Shown: positions 45,188-51,983 of the stretch, piece after piece | How positions within the stretch are numbered: position 1 is the first letter of the stretch | Layout: every line of letters starts with the position of its first letter | Source: Bacteroidota bacterium | Lineage (GTDB): Bacteria > Bacteroidota > Bacteroidia > Bacteroidales > JAADJA01 | Direction of reading: 5' to 3' | DNA: 64,000 bases | Assembly (NCBI GenBank): GCA_020444515.1 | Contig: JAHLKX010000003.1 | Location: 448,997 to 512,996, forward strand | Program-made: the position numbers and the translations under genes | The notes under the pieces: model-generated | Databases searched by the model: none | The model's input: only the letters and a program-made list of their open reading frames with translations | What the model was told of the DNA's origin: nothing

Positions 45188-45278
45188 TAAGCCACCCAAA
45201 AGCTATAAATAGTGTTGATATTGAGGCCTGTTAACATTCCATTAACAAAATAATTTAGAATCTATATAAATAGATTTA

Positions 45279-45286
45279 TATATTTG
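45279..45286 (+). promoter_or_regulatory. probable promoter -7 box of the exported-protein operon
   Basis: TATATTTG matches the TAnnTTTG box; 21 bp upstream is TTTA (45254-45257) in place of TTTG. A leader of about 40 nt leads to the ATG at 45333. The surrounding 60 bp are very AT-rich. Confidence 0.5.
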
Positions 45287-45332
45287 TACAATTCCAAAAC
45301 GACCTTTAAGTAAAAATCTAAATTCAAGTACT

Positions 45333-46772
45333 ATGAAATCAAATTCTACACATTTGAACTTGAAAAGCCTTTTCGCAGGACTTTTCATGCTCATTTCATT
45401 CTTTTTCATGACGGCAACTGTGGATGCACAGGTAGCCATTAACAATGACAACTCCAATCCGGATGCTTCAGCCATGCTGGATGTAAAAGCTACGGGGCTT
45501 GGATTTCTCGCTCCGCGTATGACACTGGCCCAAAGGCCTGCAGCGCCGGCTACCGGTCTGTTAATTTATCAAACAGACAGCAATCCTGGCTATTATTATT
45601 ATAATGGTTCGGCCTGGGTAAAAGTTATTTCCGGATCACTCGATGACAATGACTGGGCCTGGTTCTCAGGATCAGGACTAACCGGTGAATTATACCGAAG
45701 TGGCGATGTAGCCTTAGGTAGCGTATCGGATCCTGACGATAACGGATTGTATGTTCAGAATTATACCTTTGGAAAAGCTGCTGTGCGGGGTACCGACCAA
45801 AGTGGTGCAGAAATTTACGCAGATGGTATGCTTGGTGTGCTTTCTCCATCAAGCCTGGGAATACCTGTTAGTGTCGTTAATATAGGTGTACTGGGTATAA
45901 AACCAAATGCAGGTGCGAATGGAGCGGCCGTATACGGTTGGAACAATGATGGTAATTCGATGAATTATGGTGGTATTTTTGCCGCTGATGGAGCAGGAAC
46001 AACCAATTATGGTATTTATGCCGATGCTGATAATGGTACTTCTTCAAACTATGCCGGTTACTTTAAAGGACGGGTCGAAGTTCAAGGTAACAGTGCTGAT
46101 GATAATGCTGCCGATTCAGCACAAACGGTGTTGTATGCCAGAGTCAACCTAAATGGAAGTTTTAATGACACCAAAGCTGTACATGGTTATTCCCATTCCA
46201 GGGATGGATATGGAATTGGTATTTATGGCGAAGGTGGCTATAGAGGTGTTGAGGGTCGAACAGTTTATGATGCATACACCGGAACTTCTTATGGTGTATA
46301 TGGTTATGCTTCAGGAACTGCCGGCACAAGAATAGGTGTGTATGGTTATGCCTTCGGAGGTACTACAGCCAATTGGGCAGGATATTTCCAAGGTACAGCT
46401 TATGCAACGGAAATGAGAGTGGGTGGAACAACCGGAGCCACCGGCTATGCCTTATCCGTAAACGGCAAGATCGCCTGTGAAGAGGTGCTGATCGATGATA
46501 ATTCATTCTGGCCCGATTATGTATTCGCTGAAGATTACAATCTACTCTCCATTGATGAATTTGAACAATCCATTAAAGAAAACAATCACCTGCCTGGCAT
46601 GCCTTCGGCAAACCAGATTGAAGAAGAAGGTGGATACCACCTGGGTGAGATCCAGAAGAAGACCCTGGAAAAGGTAGAAGAACTCAGCCTCTATATCATT
46701 GAATTAAACAACCGGGTAAAAACCCTGGAAGCTGAAAATCAGCAATTGAAAACAGAAATTGAAAACCAATAA
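45333..46772 (+). CDS. exported fibre-like protein with C-terminal coiled coil
   Basis: 479 aa with a signal peptide (residues 1-33). The mature start (PDASAMLDVKATGLGFLAPRMTLAQR) and the YYYYNGSAWV motif are typical of Bacteroidota fibre-type proteins. Residues 100-390 have repeating short strands (YGIYADADNG, AGYFKG, GIYGEGG, YGVYGYASG, GVYGYAFGG) that suggest a beta-helical or trimeric shaft. The C-terminal 105 residues (VLIDDNSFWPDYVF...LPGMPSANQIEEEG) end in a leucine-heptad coiled coil. The catalytic residues of an endosialidase-type chaperone were not checked. It opens a four-gene operon of exported proteins; the role may be adhesion or surface display. Confidence 0.8.
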   Translation: MKSNSTHLNLKSLFAGLFMLISFFFMTATVDAQVAINNDNSNPDASAMLDVKATGLGFLAPRMTLAQRPAAPATGLLIYQTDSNPGYYYYNGSAWVKVISGSLDDNDWAWFSGSGLTGELYRSGDVALGSVSDPDDNGLYVQNYTFGKAAVRGTDQSGAEIYADGMLGVLSPSSLGIPVSVVNIGVLGIKPNAGANGAAVYGWNNDGNSMNYGGIFAADGAGTTNYGIYADADNGTSSNYAGYFKGRVEVQGNSADDNAADSAQTVLYARVNLNGSFNDTKAVHGYSHSRDGYGIGIYGEGGYRGVEGRTVYDAYTGTSYGVYGYASGTAGTRIGVYGYAFGGTTANWAGYFQGTAYATEMRVGGTTGATGYALSVNGKIACEEVLIDDNSFWPDYVFAEDYNLLSIDEFEQSIKENNHLPGMPSANQIEEEGGYHLGEIQKKTLEKVEELSLYIIELNNRVKTLEAENQQLKTEIENQ

Positions 46773-46787
46773 TACAAGGAGGGAACA

Positions 46788-48311
46788 ATGAAACATATCA
46801 GAATCAGATATCCGGTTCTTATATTCCTCCTTGCCATAGGTTGGCAAGCTGTTATCGGCCAGCCGGCCGAGGCACCTTCCCACCTGGAAGATGTGAATAA
46901 AGATCTGGGTTATCACAATGGAATGTCGATCGCGCAACTCAGTGCCAGCGGGGCCAGGATTGCTCCTGAAATTTACACCCCTGCGCAAACTATTGCCTTT
47001 CCGCCATCATCCTATACCGTTATCCAGGAAAATATAAGTGCCGCTGATCATGCACCATGGGTGCGATTGGTCTTTGGCAATGTAAACCTGGGTGAAAACA
47101 GCTATATTGTCATTACTTCGGATGAAGACCAGGACCAGCAGTTTTTTAATGCCAGTACCATTGCTGAATGGAGTTTTTACTCCGCCTATTTCAAAGGTAA
47201 ATCGATAATGCTTGAACTGTTTGTAGCGCCCGGTGATGAAAACATTACCGTTCAGGTACCCCAACTGATTGTTGGTGACTTTGTGGGTGGACAACCCATC
47301 CCCTTGAGTTTATGCGGTGCAGATGACCGGTTATCGAGCACATACCCTTACGTTGACGGAAGACTCATGTCATTTGGTTGTACGGGATGGACTACGGCCG
47401 CTGGATTTTATCTTACTGCTGGTCACTGTGAAGTTTTGTTTACGTCATCCACCATCATGGAATTTAATGTTCCATCCTCATTGCCTGATGGAACCACCCA
47501 GCCTGCTGCAGTGAATGATCAGTACCCGGTTATTTCTTCCAGTTCAACCGGACAAAATGCCGGAATCGGTGATGACTGGGGTATTTACAATTGCGGTGCC
47601 AACAGCAATACCGGTCTGACTCCAGCCGAAGCGGAAAGGGCTTATTACCATTTGAGCCGGAGTTTAGCGCCACCAAGCATGTTTGTACGCGGTTATGGAA
47701 CTGATGAAACACCTCCGGGTACCACAGGTTTCAGAAATGCTGACAGCCAAACATTGCAGTACCAAAGTGGTCCCAGCCTTGGTGAAAATATCACTTCACC
47801 AACCGATATTGACTGGGAATATGTGGTAGATACTGAAGGAGGTAATTCAGGAAGTGCTATTTTAGCTTCTGGTGTAACCGGTGTCAATTTCCATTCGGTG
47901 GGCATCCATACCCATGCCGGGTGCGCTCCACCCAGTTCTGGAAATCATGGTACCAGTTTCGAAGCAGATGATACCGAAAGTGCGATGGATGTTTTCTGGC
48001 AATCGCAAGTGGAATACGTTGATATAGATCATCATTTAAGTTCCACTACAGGATCGTCATTATTCCCACACTTCTCTATTCAAAATGCCCTGAATCAGGC
48101 CAATGCTGGTCATGGACCCGGAGTTTCGGCTTTGGAATTGATTCTGATTGCAGGATCAAACCAGGGATCAGGCGGCGTTTATGCCCAATCTGTGAGCTAT
48201 AGTGGTGCCACCAATGGTGTTGTTCTGCGACGCACGGTCGGTGCTGTGAAGATTGGTCCCGGTGCAACAGCTAAAGCTCCTGTTTCTGGCGCTGCAGCAA
48301 ATGGAGATTAA
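46788..48311 (+). CDS. secreted trypsin-like serine protease
   Basis: 507 aa with a signal peptide (residues 1-25). A ~150-residue N-terminal beta domain (pre-protease, like the PPC-type domain) precedes a chymotrypsin-like catalytic domain with His213 in LTAGHCE, Asp262/263 in GIGDDWGIY and Ser354 in GGNSGSA. Cys pairs near the His and near GCAPP suggest disulfides. Residues after about 400 are a tail that may be surface-attached. The translational start has a strong Shine-Dalgarno AAGGAGGG (46776-46783), rare in this phylum and not seen at the other genes of the operon. It lies 15 bp after the fibre-like gene. A true protease is likely; the substrate is unknown. Confidence 0.88.
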   Translation: MKHIRIRYPVLIFLLAIGWQAVIGQPAEAPSHLEDVNKDLGYHNGMSIAQLSASGARIAPEIYTPAQTIAFPPSSYTVIQENISAADHAPWVRLVFGNVNLGENSYIVITSDEDQDQQFFNASTIAEWSFYSAYFKGKSIMLELFVAPGDENITVQVPQLIVGDFVGGQPIPLSLCGADDRLSSTYPYVDGRLMSFGCTGWTTAAGFYLTAGHCEVLFTSSTIMEFNVPSSLPDGTTQPAAVNDQYPVISSSSTGQNAGIGDDWGIYNCGANSNTGLTPAEAERAYYHLSRSLAPPSMFVRGYGTDETPPGTTGFRNADSQTLQYQSGPSLGENITSPTDIDWEYVVDTEGGNSGSAILASGVTGVNFHSVGIHTHAGCAPPSSGNHGTSFEADDTESAMDVFWQSQVEYVDIDHHLSSTTGSSLFPHFSIQNALNQANAGHGPGVSALELILIAGSNQGSGGVYAQSVSYSGATNGVVLRRTVGAVKIGPGATAKAPVSGAAANGD

Positions 48312-48334
48312 TCATAACAGAAAAACTAGATAAT

Positions 48335-48871
48335 ATGAAAACACAAAAATATATTTACGTTTTAGGTTTCATCCTGACATTTGCATTTGCCGGTTATGCC
48401 CAGCAAAAGCAGGTCAGCGACAGGCCTGAACTCGACCCTAAACTGACCCTGGAGGAACAACTTCAAATATTGAAAGGCTCAAGCACTCCAGCCAGACCGG
48501 TAATGGAGCAAGATGAGCGGCAGCTAAAAGAATTGGGTGTCACAGAAATGAAGATAGAACTCGCACCTGTTGATGCTCAACCAGTTGAAGACAGGGAAGT
48601 CGTTCTCCCTCCCCAGCCAATGGTTCAAACCACTCCTGCGAAGGAAAATACGCAACCGGCCGGGGAAGTTTCAGAAAATGTAATCAACTACCGGCAATTG
48701 GAAACCAATCCGCAACAGGATGAAGGACAGGCTGCTGAAAAGGTAATAAATTACCGTGAGATAAAAGGAAGTCCGGATCAACCGGAAGGGGAAAAGCCGG
48801 ATGCGGTTACAAATTATCGGCAGCTGCCAAAAAGCAATGATCCATCCACAGGAAATAAACCTCCGCAATAG
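48335..48871 (+). CDS. exported linker protein with three 21-residue repeats
   Basis: 178 aa with a signal peptide ending GYAQQK. The mature part is Pro/Glu/Gln-rich and probably unstructured. The C-terminal third has three repeats with an exact 21-residue period: VINYR at 116-120, VINYR at 137-141 and VTNYR at 158-162, each followed by a polar linker rich in Gln, Glu, Pro and Asp. The NYRxL/I core could be a short binding motif. It sits between the protease and the dockerin-like protein in one operon. Function unknown. Confidence 0.7.
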   Translation: MKTQKYIYVLGFILTFAFAGYAQQKQVSDRPELDPKLTLEEQLQILKGSSTPARPVMEQDERQLKELGVTEMKIELAPVDAQPVEDREVVLPPQPMVQTTPAKENTQPAGEVSENVINYRQLETNPQQDEGQAAEKVINYREIKGSPDQPEGEKPDAVTNYRQLPKSNDPSTGNKPPQ

Positions 48872-48923
48872 CGGTCATTCCTGGTAACTGTTTTAGTTAA
48901 TTGAATTAAAAAATATTCAGAAT

Positions 48924-50573
48924 ATGAAAAAAATAATATTTCTACTGATAACCGGCCTCTTTTGGGGCTTCCTCACCCAGGCGGCAAACCTGGTGAATGC
49001 GGGCGCCGCTATAAAAATTGCCAGTGGAACATACCTGAAGATCAATGGAGATTTAAGGAATGAAGCTGGCGGGACCATGGATAATAGCGGTAATGTAATT
49101 ATCTCCGGCGATTGGATCAATAATCAGCCAGCGTTCCTTGACGGGACATCCGGAGCCGTGACTTTTAATGGCACGTCTTCACAAACCATTGGAGGCTCCG
49201 CCTCTACCAATTTCTCCAACATCAATATTAATAATGATGTTGTCCTGAATCAAAACACTTATGCAACTTCAAATTTGGCCCTATCATCCGCCAAGTTGAC
49301 CTTAGGTTCTTTTCATTTTTGGCTTTTGGGTGGTGCATCAATCACCGGTGCAGGCCCTTCTGCTTATGTGGTTGCCAATGGTTCAGGTTTTTTGATCAGA
49401 GAAGTTGGACCCGCGAATGTTCAGTTCCCTGTTGGAACCAATTCGGCATATGCACCAGTTGTATTAAATAACATTGGGACCCTTGATGATTTGGGCGTCA
49501 ATTTATTTGCTGATGTGCTGACCGGAGGTCTTTCGGGTGGTACAATCCCGGAAATAAATGATTGTGTCAATATGTCCTGGCAGGTTGCTGAAAATGTCTC
49601 AGGAGGATCAAATTTAACATTGACAACCTATTGGAACGCCGGACTGGAAGGACCCAATTTTGACAGAACGCATGCAGGTATCGGACATTATTTCGGTGGG
49701 GCATGGGATCCTATGGAAGAAGTTGTTGCCTCAGGCTCCAATCCTTATTTCATTTCCAGGAGCGGAATTACCGAACTCTGGACAGCTTTCGCAGTGGGAG
49801 ACCTTGAGTCACCCATGGCTGTCGAAGTGCAGCTCAGAATTGATCTGACCGTTTTCCTGGAAGGACCCTATACAGGGGGTGGATTGATGAGTACTGAACT
49901 CAATACTGGTGGTTACATTCCACTGGGACAACCCTATAATCCGGCCCTACCCTATTATGACAATGCCAGCCCTGTATGGCAGTATGCTGGCTCCGAAAAT
50001 GTCCCTTCAATTCCGCCAGGGGTAGTTGATTGGGTTGTGGTTCAATTGAGAGATTCCAATACCCCGGCTAATGCAACCTCAGCAACGGTTATCGGCACGC
50101 AGGCGGCATTTGTTCTGGATGATGGAACCGTGGTTGCCCTGGATGGCGCCAGTACATTGTCGTTCAATGTGAATTTTTCACAAAATCTGTATGCTGTTGT
50201 TTTCCACAGGAATCACCTGGGGATTATCTCCAATACCGGCCTCACCCAAAGTGCAGGAATTTATTCCTACGACTTCTCGTCGGGTGAATTCCAGGCATTT
50301 GGTGGTGCCAATGGGCATAAACAAGTTGAACCGGGTGTATGGGGAATGATATCCTCTGATGGTAATGGAAATGGATTGATCCAAAATACGGATGAAACGG
50401 CTGTATGGAAAGTGGATCTTGGTAGTTCTGGTTATTCCGGTGGTGATTTTAACATGAATGGTTTAACTCAAAATACCGATGAAACCAATTACTGGAAAGT
50501 AAACCTTGGTGCCGGTGGTCAAACACCCGCTAAAGCAAACGGTGTGGGCTATCAAAGCCAGGTTCCGGATTAA
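48924..50573 (+). CDS. large secreted protein ending in two dockerin-like repeats
   Basis: 549 aa with a signal peptide (residues 1-21). The mature N-terminus has Gly/Asn/Ser-rich short strands (ASGTYLKINGDLRNEAGGT; VTFNGTSSQTIGGS) typical of passenger-like beta helices, then Ig-like segments. The C-terminus has two Ca-binding loop repeats, DGNGNGLIQNTDETAVWK (from residue 479) and GGDFNMNGLTQNTDETNYWK (Asp508), spaced 29 residues apart, similar to the duplicated EF-hand loops of dockerins. No T9SS C-terminal sorting domain is visible. Such repeats anchor proteins to a scaffold or bind Ca. It is the last gene of the operon; the terminator follows. Confidence 0.75.
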   Translation: MKKIIFLLITGLFWGFLTQAANLVNAGAAIKIASGTYLKINGDLRNEAGGTMDNSGNVIISGDWINNQPAFLDGTSGAVTFNGTSSQTIGGSASTNFSNININNDVVLNQNTYATSNLALSSAKLTLGSFHFWLLGGASITGAGPSAYVVANGSGFLIREVGPANVQFPVGTNSAYAPVVLNNIGTLDDLGVNLFADVLTGGLSGGTIPEINDCVNMSWQVAENVSGGSNLTLTTYWNAGLEGPNFDRTHAGIGHYFGGAWDPMEEVVASGSNPYFISRSGITELWTAFAVGDLESPMAVEVQLRIDLTVFLEGPYTGGGLMSTELNTGGYIPLGQPYNPALPYYDNASPVWQYAGSENVPSIPPGVVDWVVVQLRDSNTPANATSATVIGTQAAFVLDDGTVVALDGASTLSFNVNFSQNLYAVVFHRNHLGIISNTGLTQSAGIYSYDFSSGEFQAFGGANGHKQVEPGVWGMISSDGNGNGLIQNTDETAVWKVDLGSSGYSGGDFNMNGLTQNTDETNYWKVNLGAGGQTPAKANGVGYQSQVPD

Positions 50574-50593
50574 TAAATATATATTATCTGCTC

Positions 50594-50623
50594 AAAGCCT
50601 GTTGATCTCAACAGGCTTTTTTT
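50594..50623. terminator. intrinsic terminator between convergent genes
   Basis: Stem AAAGCCTGTTGA (50594-50605) pairs perfectly with TCAACAGGCTTT (50608-50619) followed by a T-run to 50623. The reverse side begins with AAA, so it may serve the convergent XRE gene less efficiently. Confidence 0.88.
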
Positions 50624-51155
50624 ATTCATTTTGTTCCAAAATATGGATGATATTTTTATTGGTTTTGAGCACATCTTCCAGAACCTCCAATAATTTTTCA
50701 TAGTCCATGGCCATTTTTCTCACATCGTCTGAAATGGGCTTTCCGGATTCCATCTTAAATTTATGAAATTGCCGGAATCCCTCCAGGATCATCGACATTT
50801 CATCAGACCGTTTGCGGAATTCCTCCAGGCTGTGTTTATTGATCATCATCTTTTCGCGAAAAGTGTCCGCCCATAAAGTTTCCGATACTGCATCCCCGTT
50901 TATCCGGATTTGATCCTCCTGTGAAACATGATGAAGGAATTCATGTTGGTTCTCAAAATTACCCTCCAAAAAAGCATTCAAATTGACATTAAAATATTGG
51001 GTAATTTTTAACAGGTTCTTTAAACTGGGTTCAGCAGTCCCTTTTTCATAGGATGCTATATTCCCCCGATTCATTCCGATTTTTTGTGCCAGGGCATCCT
51101 GACTTAACTTCTTCTCTAACCGGAGAAATTTTAAATTTTGAGCAAAATGACTCAT
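50622..51155 (-). CDS. XRE-family transcriptional regulator
   Basis: 177 aa. The N-terminal helix-turn-helix is classical (LRLEKKLSQDALAQKIGMNRGNIASYEKGTAEPSLKNLLKI). The C-terminal ~110 residues are all-helical and charged (EEFRKRSDEMSMILEGF; VLEDVLKTNKNIIHIL), likely a dimerisation or ligand domain of no recognised type. The promoter region of the gene holds one 15-bp dyad that overlaps the -7 box, and two more dyads lie at the promoter of the divergent small HTH gene. The gene probably represses itself and its divergent partner. Confidence 0.88.
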   Translation of the reverse strand: MSHFAQNLKFLRLEKKLSQDALAQKIGMNRGNIASYEKGTAEPSLKNLLKITQYFNVNLNAFLEGNFENQHEFLHHVSQEDQIRINGDAVSETLWADTFREKMMINKHSLEEFRKRSDEMSMILEGFRQFHKFKMESGKPISDDVRKMAMDYEKLLEVLEDVLKTNKNIIHILEQNE

Positions 51156-51159
51156 GAAC

Positions 51160-51174
51160 GTAAAATATTTTTAC
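51160..51174. promoter_or_regulatory. 15-bp dyad operator, site 1
   Basis: GTAAAATATTTTTAC, 5 bp upstream of the XRE ATG and immediately downstream of its -7 box. It is an exact copy of site 2 and fits the consensus GTAAA-N5-TTTAC. Confidence 0.75.
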
Positions 51175-51181
51175 AAATATA
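51174..51181 (-). promoter_or_regulatory. -7 box of the XRE gene
   Basis: Reverse strand TATATTTG; no TTTG at -33. The start would be within about 12 bp of the ATG, so operator site 1 covers the transcription start. Confidence 0.5.
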
Positions 51182-51222
51182 GTGTTTTTATTGATAACTA
51201 TGCTGAATAATTGCGTAAACGA

Positions 51223-51254
51223 TTTGGGGCTGTAAAATATTTTTACTATATTTG
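51223..51254 (+). promoter_or_regulatory. promoter of the small winged-helix gene
   Basis: TTTG (51223-51226), 20-bp spacer, TATATTTG (51247-51254): a full Bacteroidota promoter. Operator sites 2 and 3 flank and touch the -7 box, so repressor binding would block it. The leader would be about 95 nt. Confidence 0.78.
51232..51246. promoter_or_regulatory. 15-bp dyad operator, site 2
   Basis: GTAAAATATTTTTAC, identical to site 1, inside the promoter spacer of the forward gene. Confidence 0.75.
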
Positions 51255-51268
51255 TAAAGTATATTTAC
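51254..51268. promoter_or_regulatory. 15-bp dyad operator, site 3
   Basis: GTAAAGTATATTTAC, the same arms with a different centre. It lies 22 bp (about two helical turns) from site 2, on the same face of the DNA, which favours cooperative binding. Confidence 0.7.
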
Positions 51269-51357
51269 AAATATGATTGTAATGATTGTATCAATGCGAA
51301 TTAAAAATTAAATGAATGAGACTGGCTTTGGTACTTTCAGAAAAATGAGGATTCAAT

Positions 51358-51570
51358 ATGATACAAAAAACAAAAGAGTTATTAATGCACCCCATAAAAA
51401 AAGAGATTTTAGAATACCTTGACAGAGAAGAGGATGGTGCTTTTTACGGCGACATTGTCATGAATTTAAACCGACCCAAATACACGGTTCTAAAGCATAT
51501 ACTGGAATTAAAAGAGGCAGGACTTGTCGAAAAAGACAGTGATGGAGGCCGGTTCAACATCCTGATATAA
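51358..51570 (+). CDS. small winged-helix DNA-binding protein
   Basis: 70 aa. The chain MHPIKKEILEYLDREED...GDIVMNLNRPKYTVLKHILELKEAGLVEKDSDGG has the recognition helix and wing of an ArsR/MarR-like winged helix and nothing else. It is shorter than usual regulators (80-110 aa). It is transcribed away from the XRE gene from the promoter at 51223-51254. The pair may form a small genetic switch; no effector gene follows within 150 bp before the tRNA. Confidence 0.78.
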   Translation: MIQKTKELLMHPIKKEILEYLDREEDGAFYGDIVMNLNRPKYTVLKHILELKEAGLVEKDSDGGRFNILI

Positions 51571-51675
51571 ATTCATCATACTTCTGACTTGATCAAACAA
51601 AGAAGTCACCATTTCTATCTTGCAAGTTTGTTGTGCCCAAAAACGAAAAGCATTTCCTTCATATGTAAAAACAAA

Positions 51676-51707
51676 AAACCCCTACAGTTATTACCTATAG
51701 GGGGTTT
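51676..51707 (-). terminator. intrinsic terminator of tRNA-Asp
   Basis: On the reverse strand AAACCCCC (51707-51700) and the opposing GGGGTTT (51682-51676) form the stem, with flanking TATAG/CTGTA partly pairing, followed by a T-rich tract toward 51671. Confidence 0.82.
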
Positions 51708-51717
51708 CATGATTTCT

Positions 51718-51794
51718 TGGCGGTCCGGACGAGACTCGAACTCGCGACCTCCTGCGTGACAGGCAGGCATTCTAACCAACTGAACTACCGGACC
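51718..51794 (-). tRNA. tRNA-Asp(GTC)
   Basis: 77 nt including an encoded CCA. The acceptor stem GGTCCGG pairs with CCGGACC, the D arm is TAGTTCAGTTGGTTAGA, the anticodon stem is CCTGC/GCAGG around loop CTGTCAC with anticodon GTC, and the T arm contains GTTCGAGTC. It is followed by an intrinsic terminator. Confidence 0.97.
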
Positions 51795-51832
51795 AAATTT
51801 GTATTGAAGAACGTTTTGTGTGAAACGGTGTG

Positions 51833-51863
51833 CAAAAGTAAATCATTTTTTTGAAATCGCAAA
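51833..51863 (-). promoter_or_regulatory. promoter of tRNA-Asp
   Basis: Reverse strand TTTG (51863-51860), 19-bp spacer, TACTTTTG (51840-51833). The start would lie about 30 nt before the mature tRNA 5' end. Confidence 0.68.
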
Positions 51864-51983
51864 TAATTTTATCAAAGTTTTAATCCTCTATTTATAAAGG
51901 ATACAAATTGAGGGTGATTGCAACAATTTTCTTGAATGCCCTGTCTAAATCAACAAACACAAAGAAAATAAAAATAGAGAAGC

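Noticed and set aside
51718..51794. tRNA-Asp as an integration site of an element
   Set aside because: No duplicate of the tRNA 3' end and no integrase were found in the window.
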